Both the position numbers and the translations under genes were made by a program. A DNA stretch of 64,000 bases. Source: Saprospiraceae bacterium. Its GTDB lineage: Bacteria; Bacteroidota; Bacteroidia; Chitinophagales; Saprospiraceae. Below are positions 9,070 through 17,681 of this stretch, in pieces; the first letter of the stretch is position 1, and the number at the start of each line of letters is the position of its first letter. A model generated the notes under the pieces. It was not told where the DNA came from. It was given only the letters and a program-made list of their open reading frames with translations, and did not search any database. The DNA lies in the NCBI GenBank assembly GCA_028279185.1, contig JANQSS010000019.1, positions 62,001 through 126,000 of the forward strand. Reading direction: 5' to 3'.

Positions 9070-9444
9070 ATGAATGCTAAAGTTGTCATGGGTATCCGCA
9101 TATTATTCGGAATATTCTGTCTCGTATTTGGATTAAACAAATTTTTACACTTTCTAGCTTTTCCTGAAATTCCGGGAGACGGAGGAACATTAATGGGCAT
9201 TTACGCTACGTCTGGTTTTCTCAAATTAATTGGCGTACTAGAAGTTTTAGGTGGACTGGCTTTAATTTTAAATAAATTTGTTCCCCTTGCTCTTACCATT
9301 ATGTTAGCCATCATGTTCAACGCTGCTGTCTTTCATCTATTACACGACCAGGCTAATATTATGGGGGCCTTGTTAGGTCTTGTTCTTGGCCTTATTTTGG
9401 TTTATGCAAATAAATCTAGTTTTAAGGATTTATTGAGCGCTTAA
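9070..9444 (+). CDS. DoxX-like small membrane protein
   Basis: 124 residues with four hydrophobic helices (about 7-25, 50-70, 73-92, 97-115). The pattern GIRILFGIFCLVFGLNKFLHF followed by the GGLALILNKFVPLAL turn is the DoxX/DUF417-like signature common in Bacteroidota. Members are linked to quinone-dependent thiosulfate oxidation or redox stress, but no partner subunit is nearby, so the function is undetermined. It stands alone ahead of the SDR gene with 64 bases between. Confidence 0.75.
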   Translation: MNAKVVMGIRILFGIFCLVFGLNKFLHFLAFPEIPGDGGTLMGIYATSGFLKLIGVLEVLGGLALILNKFVPLALTIMLAIMFNAAVFHLLHDQANIMGALLGLVLGLILVYANKSSFKDLLSA

Positions 9445-9469
9445 TTTTTCGTGTACTTTTTAATGTCTA

Positions 9470-9503
9470 TTTGACACAGGGCCTCGCATTCCTGTTATAT
9501 TTG
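9470..9503 (+). promoter_or_regulatory. Bacteroidota promoter of the SDR gene
   Basis: TTTG at 9470-9473 and TATATTTG at 9496-9503 are separated by 22 bases, and the ATG at 9509 follows after five bases. Both boxes match the -33/-7 consensus, and the spacing is the same as in the arsR promoter, so this is one of the best promoters in the window. The message would have virtually no leader. Confidence 0.65.
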
Positions 9504-9508
9504 TTGAC

Positions 9509-10192
9509 ATGAAAAGAACTGTACTCGTTTCTGGCGGAAATAGAGGAATAGGTTTGGCTATTGTCGAAAGTCTTGCTGCACAACTTGATGATATTCTATT
9601 ATTAGGTTGTCGCAATATAAAAGAAGGGCAAGAGCGCGCTACGTCTATTGGTCATAATGTTCATGCCGTCGAATTGGACTTATCAAAAAATGACGTTTTG
9701 CATCACCACATTTCTTCCATAATGAAAAAACATGGACGAATAGATGTTTTAATTAACAACGCAGGTGTTCTTTACGAAGGTGACGCGCTAAAACTTGATG
9801 AGTCTCTTTTTTATCAAACCATGCAGATCAATGCAATGGCAGCATACGAATTGATGCGTGCATGCTTACCGGGTATGATTGAAAATAATTATGGGCGGAT
9901 TGTCAATATGTCATCGGGGTGGGGCTCATTTGCTGAAGGGTTGGGAGGCCCCTTTTCGTACTCTGTTTCAAAAGCGACCTTGAATGCGCTGACGCACACC
10001 CTGGCACGTCAGGTTCCAGACACTATAAAAATCAATGCCATGTGCCCCGGCTGGGTACGCACGGACATGGGCGGACAGGACGCCAGTCGTTCGCCATCCG
10101 AAGGCGCCGATACAGCGATATTTTTGACCAACCTCCATAATGATGGGCCTTCAGGGAGGTTTTTTAGAGACCGCAAGCTGATATCCTGGTAA
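9509..10192 (+). CDS. Short-chain dehydrogenase/reductase
   Basis: 227 residues. All classical SDR landmarks are visible: the cofactor loop SGGNRGIG (residues about 8-15), NNAGV at about 87-91, the catalytic Ser in VNMSSGWG, and the Tyr-Lys pair in YSVSKATLN, with the PGWVRTDMGG loop after it. It is an NAD(P)-dependent oxidoreductase of the carbonyl-reductase type. The substrate is not readable. The product is short for the family and ends soon after the substrate loop, as in the YciK/carbonyl-reductase subset. It precedes mutY by 31 bases. Confidence 0.93.
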   Translation: MKRTVLVSGGNRGIGLAIVESLAAQLDDILLLGCRNIKEGQERATSIGHNVHAVELDLSKNDVLHHHISSIMKKHGRIDVLINNAGVLYEGDALKLDESLFYQTMQINAMAAYELMRACLPGMIENNYGRIVNMSSGWGSFAEGLGGPFSYSVSKATLNALTHTLARQVPDTIKINAMCPGWVRTDMGGQDASRSPSEGADTAIFLTNLHNDGPSGRFFRDRKLISW

Positions 10193-10223
10193 GAAACTTC
10201 TTTTCTAAATTATAATTCGGATA

Positions 10224-11276
10224 ATGCGCTTTGCAGAAAAGTTGATCAAGTGGAATGCAACACAGCCCGTCAGGTACCCTTGGATAGGGGAAACAGACCC
10301 ATATCGAATTTTGCTTTCTGAGTTTTTGCTCCAACAAACGCGATCCGCCCAAGCTTTACCCTATTATCAGCTCATGTTAGCAACTTTTCCTACGGTTCAT
10401 CATTTGGCAAACGCCCCCGAAGACTTGTTGATGAAAACATGGCAGGGCCTCGGCTACTATAGCCGAGCGCGAAACTTGCATAAAACAGCCAAGGCCATTG
10501 TTCAAACCTATGACGGCGCCGTGCCCGATTCATACTCATCATTGCTGGAGCTTCCTGGTATAGGCCCTTATTCGGCAGCGGCTATATCGTCTTTTGCATT
10601 TGGTGAACGCCGTGCCGTTGTCGATGGAAACGTATTCCGTGTTCTTGCCCGTCACCACGCCATATCAACACCTGTAAATTCGCCGAAGGCCCGTAAAGAG
10701 TTTACAGATTTGGCTATGAAACTTCTTCGCCAACAAGACCCAGGTCGCTTTAACCAAGCCATAATGAACTTAGGTGCTCATGTCTGTACACCAAAAAATC
10801 CCGTTTGTCATGATTGCCCTGTACAGAGTACGTGTCAAGCTTTGGTAAATCGGATGCAGTCAGAGTTTCCCGTGAAAAAGAAGAAAAGCCCTAATAGAGA
10901 TCGATTCTTTCACTATTTCGAAATCGACTATCGCAATTCGGTCTTAATTGAAAAGCGCGACACCAAAGACATCTGGGCCGGTCTATACCAGTTTCCGTTA
11001 ATCGAACGATCATCAAACCGGCAAATGAATGCGCGTGCTCTTCATCAACAACTACAGGCCCTTTTTGGACTGACATCGTTTAAATTAGAAGCAGTAACAC
11101 GACCTCGAAAACAGGTGTTAAGCCACCAAAACATTCATGCCCGGTTTTACCAAATTACGACTAGACAAAAGCCTCGGCCAATTGACGAAAAGATAACTTT
11201 GGTAATTCGAGAAAACTTAGAGAACTTTGCATTCCCGAGAACAGTTTCTTGGTATATTAAACAAGACCAGACATGA
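10224..11276 (+). CDS. mutY: A/G-specific adenine DNA glycosylase MutY
   Basis: 350 residues. The N-terminal catalytic domain has SEFLLQQTRS with the catalytic Glu, the helix-hairpin-helix ELPGIGPYSAAAI, and VVDGNVFRVLAR with the catalytic Asp. Four cysteines in CTPKNPVCHDCPVQSTC (spacing 6-2-5) hold the 4Fe-4S cluster. A C-terminal NUDIX-like domain (about 230-345) recognises 8-oxoguanine. The enzyme removes adenine mispaired with 8-oxoG. Its TGA overlaps the ATG of ssb by four bases, so the two are translationally coupled; the order mutY-ssb-gldE-gldD is a known Bacteroidota arrangement. Confidence 0.97.
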   Translation: MRFAEKLIKWNATQPVRYPWIGETDPYRILLSEFLLQQTRSAQALPYYQLMLATFPTVHHLANAPEDLLMKTWQGLGYYSRARNLHKTAKAIVQTYDGAVPDSYSSLLELPGIGPYSAAAISSFAFGERRAVVDGNVFRVLARHHAISTPVNSPKARKEFTDLAMKLLRQQDPGRFNQAIMNLGAHVCTPKNPVCHDCPVQSTCQALVNRMQSEFPVKKKKSPNRDRFFHYFEIDYRNSVLIEKRDTKDIWAGLYQFPLIERSSNRQMNARALHQQLQALFGLTSFKLEAVTRPRKQVLSHQNIHARFYQITTRQKPRPIDEKITLVIRENLENFAFPRTVSWYIKQDQT

Positions 11277-11728
11277 TCAATAAAGCAATACTTGTAGGTA
11301 ACCTGGGTAGAGACCCAGAGGTGAGGCATTTGGAAAGTGGAGCCAAGGTAGCAACATTCACCATGGCAACAAACGAAAACTATCGGGATAAAAATGGCGA
11401 ATGGCAAACGGTCACACAATGGCACAACATCGTCGCTTGGCGATATGCGGCTGAATCTGCCGAACGTAATTTAAAAAAAGGAAGCTTGTGCTATGTCGAA
11501 GGAAAAATCACAAATAGAAAATATCAGGACAAAGATGGAAATGATCGATACATCTCAGAAGTTGTGGCAAATACACTGCGTTCCCTCGAACGGCGTGAAG
11601 GGTCAGGTTCTTCTTTCGATGTGCCACCTCCATCTCAAGAGCCGATGGGTAATTCGTCTACCGGCTCCGGGCCAAGTTCGCCTATTAAGAAACTGGAAGA
11701 TTTTGATGAGGACGACTTGCCATTCTAA
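11273..11728 (+). CDS. ssb: Single-stranded DNA-binding protein (full-length, acidic tail)
   Basis: 151 residues. The OB fold covers about 1-105 (INKAILVGNLGRDPEVRHL, WHNIVAWRYAAESAERNLKKGS, VEGKITNRKYQDKDG). A Gly/Ser/Pro linker follows, then the acidic tip DFDEDDLPF that recruits repair and replication partners. With this intact tip it is the housekeeping SSB, in contrast to the two short copies near recA. The gene overlaps mutY by four bases. Confidence 0.96.
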   Translation: MINKAILVGNLGRDPEVRHLESGAKVATFTMATNENYRDKNGEWQTVTQWHNIVAWRYAAESAERNLKKGSLCYVEGKITNRKYQDKDGNDRYISEVVANTLRSLERREGSGSSFDVPPPSQEPMGNSSTGSGPSSPIKKLEDFDEDDLPF

Positions 11729-11744
11729 ATCTGTAAAATAAAAA

Positions 11745-11769
11745 TCGCCTGAAGCCGGCATTCGGGCGA
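11745..11769. terminator. Hairpin between ssb and gldE
   Basis: TCGCCTGAA and TTCGGGCGA pair (one G-U) around a 7-base loop. On the plus strand no T-run follows; on the minus strand the hairpin runs straight into TTTTTATTTTA. It could attenuate between ssb and gldE or stop antisense transcription. Confidence 0.4.
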
Positions 11770-11791
11770 ATTGTTCACCAAAACCATTGCT

Positions 11792-13186
11792 TTGGATCTC
11801 GAACCTCCCTCCCCGTATTATTCTAGCCTTGTGCTTTTAGCATTTCCATTAATTTCCATGTCAGGGATTTTCTTTGGCATTCTATTCCTTGTTCTCCTTT
11901 TATTTTGTTCAGCATTGGTCTCAGGATCGGAAGTCTCCTATTTTTCGTTATCTCCCGACGACATTCAAGCGTTAAAAGATCAAGGAGATAAGCGAGCAAA
12001 ACGTGTGTTAAGTTTAAAGCGTCACCCGCGACGACTATTAGCCACAATATTAATTACCAATAATTTTATCAACATTGGCATAGTCCTTTTATCAGACTAC
12101 TTAATCATTTCCACTTTTGGAACACAAGGGTTTTTAGGCGCTGGAAACTGGTTAGCCGAAAAACTTACTTTTCTAAATTATGTAGCGGCCGATTACGCTC
12201 GTTTTCTCAGTTTTTTAATTACCGTCGTAGGTGTTACGTTCTTGCTCGTTCTTTTTGGAGAGGTGGTGCCGAAAATTTATGCCCGATTTAATAATCTTGC
12301 TTTTGCCCGTTTAATGTCTCGTCCATTGCAAGCCTTAAATACACTATTTGCCCCTTTGAGTAATCTATTTGTCGCTTATAGCAAACGAATTGAAAAAACA
12401 CTTGGGGCTGTTGCTGACTCGCAAGATCACAAAGAAGATATTGAGGAGGCAATAGAATTAACCGTCAGTGGTGATGTACATGCAGAAAAGGAAGTTAATA
12501 TTTTGAAACGAATTATTAAGTTCAACGAAGTTACGGTTAAGCAAATAATGCGAAGTCGTGTTGATGTAATTGCAGAAAGCACCGAAAGTACAACGCAGGA
12601 TGTACTTTCGACAATAGCCGAATCTGGGTATTCTCGCATTCCAATATACTCCGAATCTCTGGACCAGGTAGATGGGCTGCTATATGCCAAAGATTTAATT
12701 GGGGTCGACGATTCGATGGATTGGCAAAAACTCGTTCGCAAAGAAATTCATTACGTCCCAGAGTCAAAACGTATTAATGAACTACTGAAAGAGTTTCAGC
12801 AAAAACGCTTGCACATGGCTATTGTCGTTGATGAGTTTGGCGGTGTGTCTGGGTTGGTAACCCTGGAAGACGTCATGGAGGAAGTCATTGGCGAAATCAC
12901 TGATGAATTTGACGAAGGAAATGACGTGGAATTTGTGAAAATAGATGACTCGACTTATTTGTTTGAAGGTAAAACTTTAATCAATGACGTTTGTCGCATT
13001 ATGAATGTCGAAACGGACGTTTTTAATGAGCATAAAGGGGAGGCAGATTCGATTGCCGGCCTCATGTTAGAGGTCGTTGGACAGATTCCTCGAGCATATC
13101 AAGAAATACGTTTGGGACAATATATATTACGAGTAGAACGTGTAAATAAACGTCGAATCCAACAGGTGAAAGTGAAAACCGTTTAG
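11792..13186 (+). CDS. gldE: Gliding motility-associated protein GldE (CBS-domain membrane protein)
   Basis: The frame opens with a TTG at 11771, but the TTG at 11792 (LDLEPPSPYYSS) matches the short acidic opening usual in GldE and gives 464 residues. A CNNM/DUF21 membrane region with about four helices (residues 10-165) is followed by a CBS pair (about 195-325; MRSRVDVIAESTEST, GYSRIPIYSES, MAIVVDEFGGVSGLVTLEDVMEEVIGEI) and a CorC_HlyC transporter-associated domain (about 340-440). GldE supports GldD and the gliding/T9SS machinery; an ion-transport role like that of CorC is possible. The stop is directly followed by the gldD start. Confidence 0.93.
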   Translation: MDLEPPSPYYSSLVLLAFPLISMSGIFFGILFLVLLLFCSALVSGSEVSYFSLSPDDIQALKDQGDKRAKRVLSLKRHPRRLLATILITNNFINIGIVLLSDYLIISTFGTQGFLGAGNWLAEKLTFLNYVAADYARFLSFLITVVGVTFLLVLFGEVVPKIYARFNNLAFARLMSRPLQALNTLFAPLSNLFVAYSKRIEKTLGAVADSQDHKEDIEEAIELTVSGDVHAEKEVNILKRIIKFNEVTVKQIMRSRVDVIAESTESTTQDVLSTIAESGYSRIPIYSESLDQVDGLLYAKDLIGVDDSMDWQKLVRKEIHYVPESKRINELLKEFQQKRLHMAIVVDEFGGVSGLVTLEDVMEEVIGEITDEFDEGNDVEFVKIDDSTYLFEGKTLINDVCRIMNVETDVFNEHKGEADSIAGLMLEVVGQIPRAYQEIRLGQYILRVERVNKRRIQQVKVKTV

Positions 13187-13801
13187 ATGGAATTAAATAG
13201 AGTTGTTTTGCGTACAGTAATTTTTTGCCCTGCTTTAATATTCTTCCTACTTCTGAGTTGTACTGCTGACGTTCCTGTACCTAAGCCGCGTACATTTCCC
13301 AGGTTAACGTTACCTGAGCGCAATCCAGTTTCTTTCGACATTCCAACATGTCCTTTTGAGTTCAAATTTCCCGATTACGCACAAGTGAATAAAAGCACGA
13401 GTTTTTTTAAAGAAAAACCGCCACATGATTGTTGGTTCGATTTGCACATCCCGTCGCTCAATGCATCGCTCTATTTTAGTTATCACAAGATTAAATCTAA
13501 AAAAGAGTATGAAAAACTTGTGGCAGACACATATAAGGTAAATACACAAATTAATAAACGCAGTGACTTTATGGAAGAAGTCCGCATACGAAACACGCAA
13601 GGGGTAGGGGGTATGAAATTTATTTTTGAAGGCGCTGCTGCATCACCTATTCATTTCTATTTAAGCGATACAACACAACACTTTGTCAAGGGAGCTTTGT
13701 ATTATAATGATCGCGTTCGGCCCGATTCTATGGCTCCTGCAACTGACTTTTTGCGGGAAGACATAGACAAGTTACTCGGTACATTTTTATGGAAAGGGTG
13801 A
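13187..13801 (+). CDS. gldD: Gliding motility lipoprotein GldD
   Basis: 204 residues, beginning on the base after the gldE stop. A lipoprotein signal ends at LLLSC. The conserved GldD features follow: PKPRTFPRLTLPERN, the CPFEFKFPDYAQV segment, HDCWFDLHIPSLNASLYFSY, and a C-terminal FHFYLSDTTQHFVKGALYYNDRVRPDS-like block (here IHFYLSDTTQHF). In Flavobacterium johnsoniae loss of GldD abolishes gliding and chitin use. It is tethered to the envelope, probably on the periplasmic side. Adjacent gldE confirms the assignment. Confidence 0.95.
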   Translation: MELNRVVLRTVIFCPALIFFLLLSCTADVPVPKPRTFPRLTLPERNPVSFDIPTCPFEFKFPDYAQVNKSTSFFKEKPPHDCWFDLHIPSLNASLYFSYHKIKSKKEYEKLVADTYKVNTQINKRSDFMEEVRIRNTQGVGGMKFIFEGAAASPIHFYLSDTTQHFVKGALYYNDRVRPDSMAPATDFLREDIDKLLGTFLWKG

Positions 13802-13832
13802 ATGCGCCTACGTCATCGATTTTTGAACAAAC

Positions 13833-15287
13833 TCAATATGTTTTGACAAATCGATGAACAACTTGTCTTTCTTCATATTGAACCACTATGAAATAAGTTC
13901 CCTGAGGCCATGATGAGGTTTCTATTTTACACGCTACGCTTAGTTCATTTTGATTAATTTCATCCATCGTTATCCCCGCGAAATTAATAATAGAGATCTT
14001 CTTCACGAGTGGTTCATCATTATTTATATTAATGTTCAACTGCCTTTGTACTGGGTTTGGGTAGATCTTGATTCCGTTTGTATTGGCTGAGTTATTAACC
14101 GAAGAGTTTTCCCGGCGCCATTTTAATAATATTATTCCACCAAAGTCTCCGTAATAAGGTTGAAGAGGAAAAATATGATTATCAATGCAACTCAGCACAA
14201 CTAAGTCTCCGCGTACGTCTAAACTCCATGCAACAGTACTATCCAATAAATTCGCATATCGGCCGATTTCCCGGAGGTTAGGCTCATTGCTCATATCATA
14301 GACGATCACCTCTGTGTCGCCAGCCGACATAAAGAGTAATTCTTCATCTTCCAAAATTTTGATTCCGTTTGTATGCCCGGGGCTCCCCTGCCATGTATTC
14401 GGCATACATTCAAATGGATTGTACCAGTCGCCTTGCTCAAGAATTGGCAATTGGCTAATATCTATTACTTCCAACCCACAATAATCCGTTGAAATATGTG
14501 CGCGGCCATTTGACATGGCCACTTTGTTGTACGCTACCTGAGTCGTATTAAACATGCTATCATTAACATACATGGCTCTTTCATACGGATTGTGCTTGTC
14601 CGACACATCTACAATGCGGAATCCGCCAGCGTCATGGGCTACCAGTAACTGATCACCATGAAGGTCCAGGCCTCGTGCATGTGGTTCAGATGTAAGGCCA
14701 GGTTTTTGCGGAAAGAGCCGCTCTAACGTGAGTTGAGAAACGAATTTAATCTCTTCTTCGTTTGAAACATCAAGAATAATGATTCCTTTTTCCATTGCTG
14801 CCAGGTAGGCGTAATCTTCTGCAATATGGGCATACGGGCACCCTTTGTCATAGGCGACGGAGTCCCATTGAGACAAAATAAGCGGTTCTTCTGGAATCGA
14901 AATATCAACGATTGCTAGTCCGGCCGGCTGCGTACCAAGCCCTTCAAAGCCACCGAGTGCAACGTATAGTAGACTCCCTTGTTGCGTAACGTGCGAAGGT
15001 CGTAAGCCTTCGAAGGCATTGACAGACAATGTATCGATAGGCACGGGATTAGTAACATCATCAATATTGAATACAATCATCCCGGCGTGCAAGTTGGCCG
15101 TATAAACATAATTCCGTCCTGTATTATCAATAACATTGGATATGGACGAGGGTATAAAAAAGCCCTGTGATGGAAACTCATGCTCACCTATCCATTCAAA
15201 CTTAATGGTGTCTTGGCTATAACAAAATATGGGTGCATTCGTCAATAAAGCGATGATTAAAAATAGGCTCAAAAGTGCCTTAATCAT
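13833..15287 (-). CDS. LVIVD-repeat surface protein with T9SS sorting domain
   Basis: The frame has an ATG at 15314, but the ATG at 15287 starts a cleaner signal peptide (MIKALLSLFLIIALLTNAP), giving 484 residues. The body is built of LVIVD-type propeller blades (GMIVFNIDDVTNPVPI, GLAIVDISIPEEPL, GIIILDVSNEEEI, GFRIVDVSDKHNP, GLEVIDISQLP, EVIVYDMSNEPNL). The last 80 residues are a type A T9SS sorting domain (IKIYPNPVQRQLNI, then WPQGTYFIVV and a terminal RFVKTY), so it should be exported through T9SS and attached or released outside. It converges on gldD with 31 bases between. Confidence 0.88.
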   Translation of the reverse strand: MIKALLSLFLIIALLTNAPIFCYSQDTIKFEWIGEHEFPSQGFFIPSSISNVIDNTGRNYVYTANLHAGMIVFNIDDVTNPVPIDTLSVNAFEGLRPSHVTQQGSLLYVALGGFEGLGTQPAGLAIVDISIPEEPLILSQWDSVAYDKGCPYAHIAEDYAYLAAMEKGIIILDVSNEEEIKFVSQLTLERLFPQKPGLTSEPHARGLDLHGDQLLVAHDAGGFRIVDVSDKHNPYERAMYVNDSMFNTTQVAYNKVAMSNGRAHISTDYCGLEVIDISQLPILEQGDWYNPFECMPNTWQGSPGHTNGIKILEDEELLFMSAGDTEVIVYDMSNEPNLREIGRYANLLDSTVAWSLDVRGDLVVLSCIDNHIFPLQPYYGDFGGIILLKWRRENSSVNNSANTNGIKIYPNPVQRQLNININNDEPLVKKISIINFAGITMDEINQNELSVACKIETSSWPQGTYFIVVQYEERQVVHRFVKTY

Positions 15288-15321
15288 ATTTACTACAATA
15301 ATGTTTTTTATCATCTACGTA

Positions 15322-16536
15322 TTAACTTAGGCTTACACTAACATGACTACTTGCCTTGTAAGCTGGTAAAACAACTGCTAAAAACCCTATTACCAATACC
15401 ATTATGGCTACAATGGGTAGGTCAGAATAAAATAATTCCATAGGATAGGCATCAACCATGGATTGTTCGCCCATTTTTATTATTCCAAATTTTTTATGGA
15501 AATAATAAAATACCAAAGCAAATAGAAATCCGAATGAAATTCCCAATAAACAAATTAAACTACCTAGCTTAAATATTAAAGCTCGCATCATACTTTGTCT
15601 TGCTCCCATTGCCTGTAAAACCGAAAGGTCTTTTCGTTTGTCCAATACGATCATCCATATGGCGCCTATTAAATTAAATGCAACGAGTATCAATGCTAGT
15701 ATCAGAATCACAAAAGCCAACCATTTTTCAATGCGCATGACTTTAACAGTAGCTGCTTGCTGTTCCACTCGACTCTTTACGACAAATTTGTCTCCCGTTA
15801 TTGCTCTCAGTTTTGAAATTATCGTTTCGTCATCTATTCCTTTTTTTAGTACTATTTCAATAGCACTAATAAACTCCTTCTTTTTAGTCAGCTTCTGAAC
15901 TAAATTTAAGGGCGCGATGACATATTCATAGTCAACATCCTGTTGAATCGCAAATGTCCCGCCGGGGTATATTTCCGTTGAACTGAACTGCTTATCAAGC
16001 GGTGAAGATTTTTTTGTGTTTGGTAGATAAACAGAAACTGGCGTAAGCCTATCGTGTACATTGATTCCAAGCTTGTAGGCCATCCCCAGTCCAAACAGTC
16101 CATATTGTATTCCTTCACCTTGTACGAGATACGCACCCCTCGTAATAGCGGTGTCCATTCCGGTTACGTAATTGAACGCATTATCAACTCCTTTTAACGT
16201 ACCAACTTCTTGCCTGTTATCGTATTGAAAAAGCGCTAACTCCTCCAGTGATATGCTAACAGAGTCGATTCCATCTAATGACTTTATATCGGTAAGGAGT
16301 GTATTGTCGAGCAAAAAATTTTTTCCCTTTTTCGCTTCAACTTTTATATCCGGATTAAACGCATCGTACATGCCGAGAAGCAGCGTTTCGAATCCATTAA
16401 AAACGGAAAGAATTAATATTATCGCTGCCGTTCCAAATCCCAGTCCAAAAACAGATATTCCCGTGATGATTTGTATTGCGTTGGTAGATTTTTTACCCAC
16501 CAGATATCGCCATGCTATTTTCCAGGAGAGGTTCAA
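15322..16536 (-). CDS. FtsX-type ABC transporter permease (LolC/LolE-like)
   Basis: 404 residues with one N-terminal helix (about 22-45, GISVFGLGFGTAAIILILSVFNGF), a large periplasmic MacB-PCD-like domain (about 50-270) and three C-terminal helices (about 275-300, 320-345, 372-395). The opening MNLSWKIAWRYLVGKKSTNAI is typical of LolC/LolE-like permeases in this phylum, which extract lipoproteins for transport to the outer membrane. The ATPase is not encoded next to it. It is tightly packed between a LVIVD protein and the DUF1348 gene. Confidence 0.88.
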   Translation of the reverse strand: MNLSWKIAWRYLVGKKSTNAIQIITGISVFGLGFGTAAIILILSVFNGFETLLLGMYDAFNPDIKVEAKKGKNFLLDNTLLTDIKSLDGIDSVSISLEELALFQYDNRQEVGTLKGVDNAFNYVTGMDTAITRGAYLVQGEGIQYGLFGLGMAYKLGINVHDRLTPVSVYLPNTKKSSPLDKQFSSTEIYPGGTFAIQQDVDYEYVIAPLNLVQKLTKKKEFISAIEIVLKKGIDDETIISKLRAITGDKFVVKSRVEQQAATVKVMRIEKWLAFVILILALILVAFNLIGAIWMIVLDKRKDLSVLQAMGARQSMMRALIFKLGSLICLLGISFGFLFALVFYYFHKKFGIIKMGEQSMVDAYPMELFYSDLPIVAIMVLVIGFLAVVLPAYKASSHVSVSLS

Positions 16537-16541
16537 TTTCG

Positions 16542-16954
16542 TTATTTAATTTTTCGATCTGTTTCCGATATAGGAATGTCATTGATGCTTGCAAACCGTT
16601 TTTTCATCAAACCGTTATCTTCAAATTCCCAGTTTTCATTTCCATAGGCACGAAACCAGTTTCCCGATAAATCGCTGTACTCGTATTCAAACCGAACGGC
16701 TATTCGATTTTTTGTATGAGCCCAATATTCTTTTTTCAGGCGATAGTTCTGTTCTATCTGCCATTTTTCTTCCAAAAAGGAAATTATCTCATCTCTTCCA
16801 TTTATAAAAGTACTTCGATTGCGCCATTCGCTATCCACAGTATACGCTTTGCTGACAGTTTCCGGGTTTTTTGGTTCCAGGCATCTTCTGCCATTTTTAT
16901 TTTTTTCTTTGCTGTTTCCTCCGTAAACGGTGGAAGTGGTGGTTTGATTTCCAT
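16542..16954 (-). pseudogene. DUF1348 (NTF2-like) gene broken by a one-base frameshift
   Basis: Two overlapping frames together make one DUF1348 protein. The N-terminal part starts MEIKPPLPPFTEETAKKK at 16954 and reads to DAWNQK. The rest is in the +1 frame: NPETVSKAYTVDSEWRNRS, then FINGRDEIISFLEEKW, RIAVRFEYEY, NWFRAYGNENWEF and RRFASIND-like ends. The break coincides with a run of six A on the minus strand (16867-16872); seven would restore one frame of about 137 codons. DUF1348 proteins are small NTF2-fold proteins of uncertain function. This is either a real recent frameshift or a sequencing error in a homopolymer. Confidence 0.85.
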
Positions 16955-17024
16955 AACTTCATTTATTATAACATACTCATATTCACCCCTGTCGTCATTA
17001 CAACACATGGCAAGCTCTATACCC

Positions 17025-17660
17025 TTATTTTTGCACTGCCATCCACAGTTTCGAAGCCGCTAATGCACCCAAAATTGGTGCTACAATATATACCCAAAGT
17101 TGCTCCCAATTGCCGGAGACAACTGCCGGCGCAAGACTCCTTGCCGGATTCATTGATGCACCGGTAATTTTTCCCGCCACAAGTGACTCAAGCATGACAC
17201 AAAAACCTACGGCTAGTGCCGTGTATTTTTCGATGCGGTGGTTTTGGCTCACGATTAAAATCGTCATCATTAAAATGAAGGTTAGGCCAACTTCAATTAT
17301 AAAAACGATGTACGCACTTGCGAATGGTATTGTTCCTCCTAGATTTGTGGAAACAGGGATCAATTTATTCAATAGCATCGAGGCCGTTAATGCACCCATA
17401 AATTGGCTGATCAGATAATATATTGTATTCTTTTTTTCGAACGCGTGCGTTGCTGCAAATGCAATCGTAACGGCAGGATTAATGTGTGCCCCTGAATATG
17501 GCTTGAATAGAAAAATCATGAAAAGTACTGCCAATCCGAATACCAATGATATGCCTATATGTCCAACGTACATCATTGATGTTTCGTGCAGTATGATCGA
17601 ACCCGTTCCAAAAAAAACAAGACCAAACGTTCCGATTCCCTCTGCGATAAATTTATTCAC
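17025..17660 (-). CDS. MIP family aquaporin (AqpZ-like)
   Basis: 211 residues with six membrane helices and the two pore half-helices: HINPAVTIAF (about residue 57) and ASMNPARSLAP (about 170). The length fits water-selective AqpZ channels rather than longer glycerol facilitators. It sits in the inner membrane and equilibrates water or small neutral solutes. It lies 21 bases downstream of the GH3/beta-lactamase fusion on the same strand, but no functional link is apparent. Confidence 0.93.
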   Translation of the reverse strand: MNKFIAEGIGTFGLVFFGTGSIILHETSMMYVGHIGISLVFGLAVLFMIFLFKPYSGAHINPAVTIAFAATHAFEKKNTIYYLISQFMGALTASMLLNKLIPVSTNLGGTIPFASAYIVFIIEVGLTFILMMTILIVSQNHRIEKYTALAVGFCVMLESLVAGKITGASMNPARSLAPAVVSGNWEQLWVYIVAPILGALAASKLWMAVQK

Positions 17661-17681
17661 AGGATAAATTTAGGCCATTAT

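Noticed and set aside
17025-17660. Aquaporin as arsenite channel completing the ars operon (AqpS-like)
   Set aside because: It is 34 kb away, short like AqpZ, lacks an ArsR-type dyad upstream and is packed with unrelated genes.
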